This document shows, piece by piece, positions 11,941-24,272 of a stretch of 64,000 nt of DNA; within the stretch, counting starts at the first letter, position 1, and every line of letters begins with the position of its first letter. The stretch is from Sclerurus mexicanus. Its lineage: Eukaryota > Chordata > Aves > Passeriformes > Furnariidae. Under the pieces are notes generated by a model, which made no database searches, had not been told where the DNA came from, and saw nothing but the letters and a program-made list of their open reading frames with translations. Location: the NCBI GenBank assembly GCA_013396755.1, contig VWZF01006730.1:930001-994000 (forward strand), given 5' to 3'. The translations under genes and the position numbers were made by a program.

Positions 11941-14858
11941 ATTGGAAATATTCCTACAGAATAGGGAGTGAGTCCCACGTAACTTTATGCCTTTGAAACC
12001 TCTAAACCTGTGATACTCTTGACAATATGACCTTTGCATATAATACATTGAAAGTAATTATAATAAAACCTCCCTCTTGAAATACATATAATTCTTTTTA
12101 ATTCTCTGCCTGGCTTGGAAACTAGAGTAATATTTGCAGTTTCCATAAACTGCCCTTTGCATATCATTCAATTGTGAATCTCAGGCAGTATACAAAGCCA
12201 AGGGTATAGCGCACAGTTTGCATTAAGTAGCATTTGATTAGGTGGTAATAACATTAATTGGCACCCAGAATCAGTTGGCTGTAGGTGTTCTGAAGCGATA
12301 ATGCACTAGAGCTTCTAACATTCTGCTCTAAATCGAAATGCTCCCTCAGCCTTGGGAAAGATGCAGGTGTTTGGGATAAAAGAGTGTTTTGTAAATGAAC
12401 TTGAACACTGTGATTCCACTTCATGACTCTTCTGCTGTTGCTTAATATAAAATGATTACTCTATTGCCACTTTTCTTCTGTGTTTTAAAAATATTAGAAA
12501 ATTAAACAGTAAATCCTAAAAATAAAATCTGACCCAGGTATTTTTCAGGAAAAAAAATCAAAGCAAAGAAGAAAAAGGATATTGAATAACTAGAAAATAA
12601 TTTAAAAACATTCCCAATTCGAACCAGTATGTCTGTTACTAAAAGATTCAGTAATTCTTGATTATCTTGCTTGCCTTTGTAACGATGAACCCCTCAAAAC
12701 ATTGGCCTTCCCTGAAAGACTATTTCAGCTTTGTGGATTAGGGTCTTCATGGAGATAGAATATATGTATGCAGCTGGCAAAGCAAGTATCTTAGTGAATG
12801 GTAATTGTTCCCCAATTCCCAAAAATCCTTTCATAAACTATAGACCTTGTTCTTTTTTTAGTGTTCATTTCATTAACAGCTGGGCCATTGCTGAATTATA
12901 CTTAATATACTGAGGAGTGAGGCTTTAGCAAAAGTGGTATTCAGCAAAGCCAACTGAGAGACTCTGAGTGCTCTGGTACTTTTGCATTCTTGGGAAAAGG
13001 CAAAAACATGAGCAAAATATTATGAAAACCTTTAAAACTTGTGTACACTATATTTGGCCATGTGGAATACAGACATAAAATTAAATCTGACATTGTTGTG
13101 GAATTGCAGGTGTGCATTTCACGTGTTACTGCTTTCTCTGAAAACTTTCTTTCCTGTATTTTCAAGGCCCAGAACCATGGCTGGAAAAAATGGTCTGTTA
13201 TCAGTACAAGTGCAGTAACAGAGCCAGAGCAATCCTGGCAAGACCAGGGAGGCTTTCTACAACCAGAGGCCACAGCATTTAGTTCCTGTGCCAAGAGCCT
13301 GTGTCTGGCTTCAGGCAGACATGGCATGGGCTGCTCAGGCAGTAAATGGGGGGATGTGACTGTGGTGCCTTCAGCAGGCTTGTGCAGGAGTGTGGTCTGC
13401 AGCTCATGTTGTACCAGTGGACAATGCTCCTAGTATGGGATGGAGGCGAGTTGTATGATCTGAAGGATTAAACAGATTCCTCTTTTTTCAAACATATGCA
13501 CTGTATTTGTCTGTGGAATAAAATTGGTTTTCTTTTATTTTTAAATAACAGGGAAGAACAAGCATAAATAATGAATGCACATAGAGTGGGCAAAGCTGTG
13601 CACAGAATAAAGCAGCATTTAGACATGTAGATCAATAAACATGTATTTATTAGGTTAAGCTATTGGAAGATCATGGGGTTCAATGGGCAAATCGTTTGTA
13701 TAAAACACAGGAGAGAAATGTGTAGCATAAACACAACAAAGATCTGATTCTTCTCTTTATGCAGTTTACATAGCTTGTGATTCCCAAACAAGAAGGGTTT
13801 TGTCAGACAGGGAACAATGTGCATTGCTGCAGGCATGAGAAAGGAGAGCTGCATTTGGAAAGTATTACAATCATAATGGGAGTAGATTACGAAGCAGATA
13901 ATTAATGGTAAGGATACAGGATCTTCCCTTCCCACTGGGATTCATTCTCACTCTGTTGGTGTAACTTATAGCCCTGAGGAACACTCTTTTTATTTTCAAG
14001 ACCCTCTTTTCTAATCTCTAGGTCTTTCAGTGTTTTATTGCATTGGTCACAAAGGTTCAAGGAGATCACTCCAGAAGATATTCTCTCCAAGGGATTAAAC
14101 TGACTCAGAGGAACAAAGTAATTTGGAAGTTTTTGCAGAAGCCTTCTTTCACCTTTAAACTACAAAAAGTCTTCTCTTTCACTCCTCCAAGACCATTTAT
14201 GAAGTGCTTTGCTCTTCTGATTTATATCATCCTTCTTCCAGGAAGATCAGAAAAGAGTATATAAATCTAAATTGACTTCATAGTTAAATCTAAACAATAG
14301 ACATTACGTATTAATAATACACATGCTTGGAAAATTATTCTGAATGATGAAATAATTTATATTATTACTGATTAATATAACATAGCTCTTTTCAATTGCA
14401 TTAAATAACATAAATTTCTCTTCTGAAGTGTCTTTTGTTATAAAAAATAAAATTTTGGATGAGGTAAACTAATCTACAGAGGGTGATACTTCAACTAATT
14501 TTTCTTTAAAGTCATTTCATTACAACAGTGTAGATTAGAGGGTTGATGTGAGGTTTATTCCTGAAACACTTTGAGTAGTTGTTGAACATAGTTATTCAAA
14601 GACTTAAGAAAGCAACACAAACATTGCAAGCAGAGAAATCATTCTTAAATTTTGAATTGTTGACTGGTCAATTATATAAACAATAAATAAGAATAGGTTA
14701 ATATATTCTTTCGATTATCTGATATAGGTTATTGTTCACTTAGTGTCTGACCTGTAAATAGAAATATTCCAATTTGTATGCTAAGCACATATATAGGCAC
14801 AAGAGAGGATTTATAAGTGGAACACAGCATCAACTTGAAGTGCTTCAAAGTTATTCAG

Positions 14859-14897
14859 TCATCAAAGCAGTAACTCACAGCATCATCAAAGCAGTAA
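14859..14897. repeat. 24-bp tandem duplication
   Basis: TCATCAAAGCAGTAA occurs at 14859 and again at 14883 with CTCACAGCA between, a 24-bp period with identical 15-bp copies. Confidence 0.92.
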
Positions 14898-17706
14898 GCA
14901 TCGTAGCCTCCATATAGCAATATGTAAATAATTAGTGGAGAACCATCTGTAATGAGCATGTGTATTCTGCATATTTATCTATTAATGCATATATATTACT
15001 GCGTTCAATGTGTTGGGCTATACCATGCTGTATGTACTGGTAAAATAAAGGAAAACTATTTTTAAAGCATTTTTAATTTGTATTCTTTTCTATGTGTACT
15101 CAGGCATTTCTGCATTTTTTCTTAAATAATAATATTAAATGTAGCCTTCATTGATTATATTTATGTAAAGATAACTAAGTCTTTCAGTATGCCAGTTGAT
15201 ATGGTCTACTGATATGGGTAAAAAAGGCTTTTATCTAGTCAATCCCTTGTGGTCTAACACGCATGCGTACTATCCATTCAATTAATGTATTTCAGTGTAG
15301 AGTAAAAAAATTGGGCAAGTTTTAAAATTGCTGAAGTTGCTGGGGAAAAAAAAAGATATATATATATTCATGAAATGGGCCTTGGACTTTGATGTTTTGC
15401 ATAATATAAGCCCTGGAAAACCACCAAAAGACAGCTCTACTTAGAGAAAAATGCTGACTGTATTGTTTAATAGGAAAATAAAAAATAGTATTGTTTTTAT
15501 AGTAAAATTATATATGCAGACCTATTTAAGATTGAGGCGTGTTTAATTCATAGCTGATTCTATTTATTTTGCAAAAGGTTTTGTGCAGTTCAATATTGCT
15601 GAAAAATAGCACTTCTACAGGCTAAAGCTTAGGGCTTGTGATATGGTAAGGTTGAATCCTGTTGAAATGTATGGGTAGTATCTTAATATGCATAACATTT
15701 GTGTTTTATGAATAGCATATACAGTTTCAGCAAGTCCTCAGATAGTGTTTTTCTTCAGCAATACTCAAAGATTAAAAAAAAAAAAGTGCCAACAAATGAC
15801 TAAACGAAAACCCAACAAATATTATTTTAAAATTTTGCATTTCAGATTTCTTTAACCTAAACCTTGTGTGGCATCATTTATGAAAAGGAAAAAAAAAAAT
15901 GTAACAGGTATTTAGGAGAAAGGAGCCCCTGATCCAGTGTTTCTGTGGATGAAGGTGAGGAAAGAAGACCGAGAAACAGGAAGAGAAACAGGTGTAAGTA
16001 TCATTATGTCATAAATGGGAAAATGACAGGGAAGACAAATTGGCCAGCACCAAGTTATTCAGGGAAACTTCAATATAATCAAAAAAGCACATCGTGTGTC
16101 TGTTCCCAAGTCTTATTACAGGTTCTTAACCACAAGACTGGTTTTCCTTTTTCAATTGCAAATTAATAATAGCATTCTGAAATTATAATTTCACTCAGCT
16201 TTGTTTCCTGTTGTGCTGGCTGGTGGTTTTCAGTGTAGCTGGTATCTTACCTCTTATTTTTCATTAATTGGTTGGCATTTGATTAGCCACCAGCCTCCTG
16301 AACAACAGGGAATTTTGTATTTGAGCAAGCTGAGGTGAGAATTGAGTCCAATATAAGTCATTTGAGTGCAGCTGAGCTGGAGATTCAAGGTGTTAAGTAC
16401 TTACTGAAGACTGTTCTTATAAATCAGGTCAGTCTGTGTATATAAAACTGTGCAATTTGAACTAATACACTTGTGCATGTTCTGTATTTAATAGAGCTTG
16501 ACAAAGGAGGTACAGTAAGGAACTGAGCAACTCAGTGAAAACTTCAGCTGCCTTCATGCCAGTGGAACAAAAAATATCACCATATTTACCTACAGTGTAA
16601 CTAGACTTTTTTTTTTTTTTTAATTTGCACATTTGCCTACCCTGAATGTGAAAATGAAAAAGTGAGGTAATGTAGGACACTTGGTTTGTTGCTGTGCTTT
16701 TACTTCTGTTTGGCAACTACCATCTTGCTTCTCTCTCTCAGCCAAAACTGACTTTAGGACAGCTTATAAGAAAAGAAGTTCTACAAATGCCTGCCCTGTT
16801 CCCTAAGGAAAGATTTTTTTAAGGCTTTTTTTTTTTCCCTATTGTATTTTAATATATATGTAACAGAGCAAAGTGTTCCAATTCACTTCTGCCTGATGTT
16901 GAAAAGGGCTTGTTACAGTTTGCCTCTTTTTATGTCTTGTACCCTCTGCAGTGCCCTTTTACCACCTGAAAATTTACCACATGGCAGAGGAACACAATCC
17001 TGGTAAATGCAAAACACAAAGTTTGCAGTGCTTTGGACTCAGAATACTTTAGCACGAAAGCTTCCTGTTTTTCCAGCATTATAGGAATGAGAAGGGTCCA
17101 TAAATTTGTAAAGCAAGTCATTAGCTTATATGTCATGTGCTCTGTCCTTGTCATGCAAATTTAGAACCTGATGTGGCTGAAAATGTTATCAGTTGAGGTA
17201 GAGTGTTATGTAATGCCTGAAGTAACTGCTCACCCACATTTATTGAAGAAAAATAAATTGAGCTCAAGTTTCTTTGTGTAAATTTAAAAAGGGTAGCAAA
17301 CTGATAACTAATCAGTCAGAGCTTGTAAACATGATTCGTGTCTAAAAAAGGAAAAGGAAGCTAAAAAAAAAAGATGAGGGGTGAGAGGTAAACATTGTAC
17401 TGTGCATATTAATTGTGCTTTATTCTGGAGCAAAGTTGTCCAAATGTGGTAGCTCAATAATAAATAGGGAGCAGGAGGGTACAAGCAATAAAATTATGTG
17501 AATGCATACAGTTCTCTGTATTTTAGTTAAGTGGGTGGTGTAATGTGGTAATAGAAATCTGTTACCTATATACCCTGTTTTAATTCACATTGCTTTGTTA
17601 TACTGCTGCAGTGGATGTTTCTCATTTACAAGAACATAAGATGGTATGTTACTGTAGGGAAAAAGACATACTCATTAAAATGCAAGTTGCCAGCATGTCA
17701 TTCTTG

Positions 17707-17748
17707 ATATATACACATACACACACGCACACATATATATGTATATAA
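17707..17748. repeat. (AC)n/(AT)n compound dinucleotide repeat
   Basis: ATATATACACATACACACAC leads into GCACACATATATATGTATAT: short imperfect alternating purine-pyrimidine sequence. Confidence 0.85.
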
Positions 17749-18437
17749 GGCATAAAATGATTAAAATGTTCCTGAACACATGCATGCAATTTCATTTTTG
17801 TAATATTCATTTCGTCTATTCTAGAGAAATGCTGTTTAATTTGAATGAGACTGTGAATTTTGCAAAATGAGGTGGTAATAGCATTTTACTTAAACTTATG
17901 GCATCTCTGTTCATATTGTATAGTTCAGGAACAGCTTCTTCATAATTAAAGTGTCAAAAAACCACATTTGAATCAAGAATGATGAAATTCATTCAGGATG
18001 ATTTGCTAAAGAATAATAACTTTAAACTTTCTCCCTTTAAACAGAGTTGTTTAGGGCTCTCTCATCAGTTGTCCAGGGTTCCCTCATTTCCTTTTCTTCT
18101 TACTCTTGGAAATGAACCTGTCTCTTACAATAGTTCCTTTATTTCCACATACTCTGCACATTATAGACATTTGATGAGTCAGTTATTGGAGGCTGTTATA
18201 CCAATGATTTACACGAACATCTGTAATTATTTTTTGAAACTTCTCTGAGTAAGTAAGAAAATGCAACATATTACACCTCTGGTACAAAGGGTGGAATCAG
18301 TAAAAGCCCAAATTTTTGCAGAAATGTAGAGAGTTCAAGGAATCCAAGTTGATAAATGTGAATTTATCAGCATGTTGAACTTGACTCCACAATATTTGGC
18401 TTATTAGTTCACTGCTGAGCACAGGATGGTACCTCTG

Positions 18438-18497
18438 GCCTTGATTCAGCAGTCTTTAAATAAATGGATAAGTGCTCTGCTGAATCGGGGCCAGACA
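18438..18497. repeat. Degraded hairpin MITE-like repeat
   Basis: Imperfect inverted arms (GGCCTTGATTCAGCAG and CTGCTGAATCGGGGCC, 14 of 16 positions pairing) flank a short loop containing ATAAGTGCT. The arms resemble an amniote palindromic repeat with the pattern GATCCAGCAAAGCACTTAAG. This copy has lost most of its centre. Confidence 0.6.
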
Positions 18498-21400
18498 AGT
18501 GCAGTGTCAGTATAGAGCATTTTGGGTGAAAGAAAATGTTGACCACAGGGGGTTGATTTCTTCTTCCCTATAGGGGAACAAATCTGAAATAAATCAGGAG
18601 AATTATGTTTATACAGAAACAATTGCAAGAAACAAGATGGACTGAAAGGTCTTAAATAAAAGTAGCTTTAAGTTGCGTGTTTAGAACAGTAGTGCTTATT
18701 CTATGAGATGGAAAAGATAAGCTCGATCTTCAGTATTATTTTTTTAATTGTTCACTGGGGTTGTATATAATAAGGGTGGGATTTGCTGCACCTTAATGGC
18801 TATCTGAAAACTGTCTAGTCTGAGCTTCTCTATGTGGAAAGAGACAGGATCTCTCTATGACCTGATTTATCCCATCCTAAGGTATTTGTGGTTAATTACC
18901 CCCAGAGATGCTGCCATGTAGAGGGAAACTAGTGGACCCTAATCAGACAGAAGCTAGATGATATGGAGAAGATGCTACCTGACTAAATAGAAAAAACAAA
19001 AAGCACTTATTACACAGGTGTCTGTCTTGTCTCTTCCCCAGCAGCATTAAGACATGAAGCAAAGGGAAGAAATTATGTTTACAGTTTACCTCTGTGCCTG
19101 TGTGAAGCAGGTGTCTGAATGCAATCCAAATAGCTAGCCCCTAGATGCAGCTTAATTTCTGGAGAATGCTGTAGGAAAAGCTCCCAGTGTTCGTCACACT
19201 GACCTAGTTTTCAGTGTTCCCTAGTGACTCTGTGCTAATGTGACCCAGTGTTTCTTTGCTGCTCACTGTCCGGTGCATTTAGTTTTTTACTTTTTTGTTT
19301 ACCAATGGTGTCTATACTCACCAGGCACCTAATCCTGCAAAGTGCTAAGTCCCACTCGGGACATATGGGCTGTTCTCTTTTCTCATCTAGCAGGAGCCAG
19401 GCTGCCCCATTTCTCCCAAGAGAAGAGACTGGATAAGAGACAAGTAACTATAAACAGCATTGTAGCTGGTTTTAGGATTGTACCCCAGCAAAGGTCAAGC
19501 ATAATGGTGCAGTGAAAATAAAGCATTTTGAGTCATTTATTCCTTTAAAAAGGTTTGTATCATCCATGCAGCTGCAAAGCCATAATGCTTTCATTACAAG
19601 TCACATCTGTGCTGAATTAAAACAGGAGCCTTTTCCAGCCAAGGAGTATTTGTCAGGTTGAAAGTTTTTCTCTTAGCTCCTGAAGCTTTTTTCCAAAATC
19701 CAAGGACTAAGACAGAGAGCAGACCTTGTCACGAGCTGGTACTGAGGTTTAAGTACATTCCTGCTATGTTATTCACCGTCTGGCTCCAATTTGGAGGTAC
19801 ATCTCCCTTGTGTTCACTTTATTAACCTACATATGACTGGCTCTTTTGTTTAATGTGGAAGTGAAAAAATAGACACTGGGCCCAAGAAAAGTAGTCTGAA
19901 AACACCTTTTCCAGATTTTCTGCTCCTTGTGGCACATTAACCACTTGTGTGGAAAATTTGGTGGATAAAATATCTCCTAAAAGATGTTTTCTGAGAGTAG
20001 GCATTTTTAGCTTGATGTGAAAAGATTTAAGCAATCATGAAATCTTAGCCCACTCACCCCTGTTTGAGCCCATTTACCACTTTCTATCAAAACTGACTTC
20101 AAAGATAGGAACGTACCAAACCAATGAAAATTTACTAAGGTAGAAGAGGATAGCCAAAATGAATACCTCAGCAGAGCGTGCGTCTGGAGCATGACCCCAG
20201 CAGCTGTGTGCGGTGTAGCTGGACCAGTGGAGGAACAGATGTATATTCCTCAATAAACTGCTGGATGCCTATTTCACAAAAAGCCACCACATGAGCTGCT
20301 ACTTATTTGTCCATCTGATGGGTATAAGACCCAGTAATATGTGGAGAAATAACTTGAAGGAAGAACTGGGGCTGTTGTAGGAAGATCTACAGTGGATATG
20401 AGTGTAAGCGTGGGTTGCTGAGAGGTGTTTAGGACTGGAAGCCTTACTAGATCTGCTGCTCACAGACCAGCTGACTTAGAAGAGGGGTGAAAAGCTTCAA
20501 CATTTGTCTTCTCTTCAGTGTGACCACTTCAGTTAGAAAAAGACAATAAGCAGCTGTCTGTACGACAACCATCAGCAGAGAGCCCAACGAACTTGGGTTT
20601 CTAAAGCACTGCAAATTACCTTCATTGGTTTAGTGATTTTTTTTTTTTTATGCAAGAGCAACAAAGCTTTGAGAATTAACTAGGAAGAAAAAGATAGGCA
20701 TGTGTTTACCAACACAAATGATAGCAAAAAGTGCAGTGGGAGAAGAAGGGTAAGCTACGTTTTATGCAACTGTGCTGCCCAGGAATCTCCGGTGTTATTC
20801 AGGATTCCTTGTGCTGATCTTCATATGACTGAGAAGAAGAAATCACTGCCATCAAGTACCTTAATCTACTTTTTCTTGGTAAAATAAACAAACTTTCAAA
20901 ATTAGTTAGGTTTTTAATGCCTAACATATATAATATATTTGTATAAATCATCTATCTATCTACATATGTATACATAAAAAAATCTGAGTGCATCTTCAAG
21001 TCCTTTAAAAAAGGCCAAGAAGTAATCAGACTTTATTTTAAAAACAACAACATTTCAGCTATTGTTTTCCCTTTCTTACTCTGACACTCCACATTGCTGA
21101 TGTCAATGTCTTTCCCAGTCACAGAATTATGCTCCCTTATTTTTACCAGTAAGGACTGTCATCTCAGAGGGAAAACTGTACCAAAGTTTCCTCCAGGTTT
21201 TTGGCTGAGCTGCTTCATGAGGGAAATATTTTGTTTGAAGAAGATATTTGGATGTATTACAAACAGTGCGAGGAGCTTTCCTCTCTGCAGAGGAGAAGGG
21301 GGAAACCACCTCCAATTCTTTTTTTTCATGAGAAGTGGCAGAGTTTCAGGATGTGTTTAACAGTGCTGTGCTGGATCTCATATCCTGGGGAGAAGTTCTG

Positions 21401-22464
21401 GCTCTGTGGAAGCTCACATCGATGCTCCTGCCAGCTCCTGCGAAGCCAAGCAGAGGCAGGACTCCTGGGAGCACAGAGAAGCTCATTTCTTCCTCAGTGC
21501 TCTGGAGTAAGGTTTGTGGGGGGCATTCCCTCTGGAGCCTGCCTCATGCCAGGTGTCTGAGCTCATACAGCCACAGCTCTCCTGTCCTCTCTATTGTGGA
21601 ACAGATAACTTGTTTTCACTGTATTTTTTTTATAAATACATTTAAGGAAAATACTCCTGAAAGTAACCTTTGATTTAGGTATTTCCTCAGGGTTGATTGC
21701 TTAATCTTCTCCTTGTGCAATTATTTAAAAGGAGAAGAGGATGGAGGGAAATGTGAGGGAAAGTATTTTTCTAAGGAAAACCAAGGGAATTGGAAAAAAA
21801 AAAAAAAGGCTGTTAAAAAAACACTTCTGAAATAGTCCAACCTGGCTTTGCAATGCTGCAATTTCGGTCACCCTGTAAGGTTTCATTACCCTGCATCTCA
21901 GGAGCAGAGAAGTAGTTGACAGACTTTGCCTGGGTTTCTTCCAATAGATATTCTTGGAGGGGTGGTGGCAATCAATATTGAAGTACACTTTGATATTTCC
22001 AGGTTCTAGTAATTGAGAGTTTCTGAATTTAACTGTCAGGTGCAAACATTAAAGAGGATGAAAGGATTTCATTATTGCCAAATTGCAATATTCTTCAGAA
22101 CCCACTGTCTCTGGAGGCTGACTGGGCTCTTGTTCCTCATTCCTCGCAAATGAAAGGAAAGAGGGTTTCGATGGACTTCCCCACTACATGAATTTTGCCA
22201 GCTGAGAATAGACATCTAGAAAATTAAAGAGAAGTAACAGAAGTTAAACACTCTGACATCAGTAAACTCATAGCAGTGGAAATTTGTATGTTGAAAAGCT
22301 GTTAATTCAGTGTTTGTCTTGTCTTACTGTCTATTGGCTCATTTTAATTTTCAGTATATCTAGCCTTTAGAATCTCTGGACCCTGGAAGAGGTAATTGTT
22401 TGTTTAACAATAAAATAATTTCAGTTATAGCTATTTTTTGCCTTGTGCCTCTTATCATACAGGA

Positions 22465-22491
22465 GGGTGAAGTTGGGGTGGGGGGCAGGGG
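22465..22491 (+). other. Potential G-quadruplex motif
   Basis: Four G runs (GGG, GGGG, GGGGGG, GGGG) are separated by loops of 7, 1 and 2 bases, which satisfies the usual four-run quadruplex pattern. There is no nearby promoter or gene to give it a role. Confidence 0.6.
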
Positions 22492-23566
22492 TATTGCTGT
22501 AACCATTTCCTCACTGAAGAGAAAACGTAGATAGTCTCCTGGAGCTATTAATCATTACTCATTGCCTTGATTTATTAGCCATTGGAAATAGATGCAAGGT
22601 GGATGCAGGTGTCTGATGCAACACTGCATGATGGAATAATGTGTGTAGAAGACTTGTGAGAAATTTCTTCCTCCCTGGAAAGCTTACCATGAGGAAAGCA
22701 CTGGGTGAAAAGCTCCACAGGGCTTTCCTTGTGAATGTTCGATCAGTAAGACATTTCCCTACTTGCACCCCTGAAAGGAAGAGGTCTGAGAACCTATAGC
22801 AGGTGCACAGGGGAGTATTTATGTGTTTGCAGGACCACAAGTTCCGTGCCTAAGGGATCTGGAAAGTGGATGTAAGAGATCCTGGTAGCCCAGGCCACCA
22901 ACACCCGGGATACTGGCAGTGTTTTGGTTAGCTAGCCAGGAAGTCAAGCAGAAAGGGGAACCTATGATCTGGGACCCCAACTTTTTTTAGGTGGGGAATG
23001 TTGGTTCAGGTCTTTTTCATCTGTCAGGTCACTGACTTCTAGATGGAACTTGATATGTTTGAGACCATTGTTTGTCAGTTGGCTGATTCTTGACAGCAAA
23101 GGTGGACAGGTGTTCTGGGATGGTGCATTTAGGTGCTTGGGCAGGGTTCGTGGGATTGTTATTTTGAACAACAGCATCTAGACTTACCTAGTAGATATCT
23201 TTGAGGTTTGAATTTGATTACAAAAGCACTTGCTTTTCAAACTTGCATGTGTTTTGCATTCATATTCAAGTACAGGCACAGATCCCTCTCAGAAATGCAG
23301 TGTTGCATCCACTTGCTTTGCAGTTCTCCTTTGCTATCATCTTCTAAGGATGTCCCTTACTGTTTGTATGTATATCGGACAGCTGCATTGCATGATCAGA
23401 ATTTGAATTTCTAGACACAGAAAGGTGATGTTCTCTGTACCTGTCCCTACCTATAGGCTGTACATTACCACTGGGTTTCTCATAAGAGTATTTTTGACCC
23501 CCATTTAGTTTTCCTTGCAATGAATTTTTGTCTCAGGCTAATGAATGGCAAACCAGTAGCCTGTTG

Positions 23567-23655
23567 GAAAAAAAAAAAAAAAAACAAGAAAAAAGAAAAG
23601 AAACAATATAGCCAACCTAACAACAAAGTAACTGCAACAATAATAATAAAAAACC
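23567..23655. repeat. A-rich low-complexity tract
   Basis: A run of about 18 A is followed by AAG/AAC/AAT-rich sequence. No retroposed gene or SINE body is recognisable on either side. Confidence 0.85.
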
Positions 23656-24178
23656 TTGTTCATACTAGGTTGCAATCTCAATCCAATCCACTTTGACTGT
23701 AGCTGTGGCAAATTGCTGTCTGAAAATGACTGCCCTATTCATCTGTTAATATTGTTAGAAAGAAAGCTACAACTGTACCTATCAGTGTAACTAAATTAGA
23801 GCAGGTTCACATAAGGCAGGCACACATAAAAATGTACTTATGAAACAGATGTATCCCTCAACAGGAAAATGACAGCAATTCTGATAAAATGCTTTTATTA
23901 TTTACTTTCAACAAGTATCTATAGCTGCAGCTTGACTATTGTTGAATCATTTCAATAATCTCGTTATAGGCCTGGCAATAAAAGGAAAAGCACTTCAGCG
24001 CAGTGAAATGGCCTGGCTGCTGACATCTTCAGTGGCATGTCAGTGATATGGTGATTTTTTTTTAGCTGTCAAAACAAACAGCAGCACTGTTTATCCAGGT
24101 GATGAACTGCTTCAAAGCAGAGCACACCCCTTGTGTGGAAGGTGGCAGCTGGCACGGGTTGGGCCCTCCTGGTAGGGA

Positions 24179-24272
24179 GGGATGGATTGGTGGATGGATG
24201 GATGGATGGATGGATGGATGGATGGATGGATGGATGGATGGATGGATGGATGGATGGATGGATGGATGGATC
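24179..24272. repeat. (GGAT)n tetranucleotide microsatellite
   Basis: About 94 bp of GGAT/ATGG repeats; the run from 24191 to 24271 is essentially pure, about 20 units, and the first two units are interrupted. It produces open frames in both directions (WMDG repeats on plus, HPSI repeats on minus) that have no other sign of coding function. It is likely length-variable between individuals. Confidence 0.97.

Larger units (their letters stand above)
11941..24178. other. Non-coding AT-rich sequence, no gene recognised
   Basis: Mostly unique sequence. The stretch 14260-15900 is especially AT-rich and contains A runs and a short (TA)n at 15356-15367. Poly(T) runs lie near 16605-16622 and 16827, and an (ATCT)3 tract near 20950. 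Frames of up to 130 codons (for example 13041-13433 plus and 21201-21560 plus) match no family I know and lack splice or start context. Confidence 0.6.
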
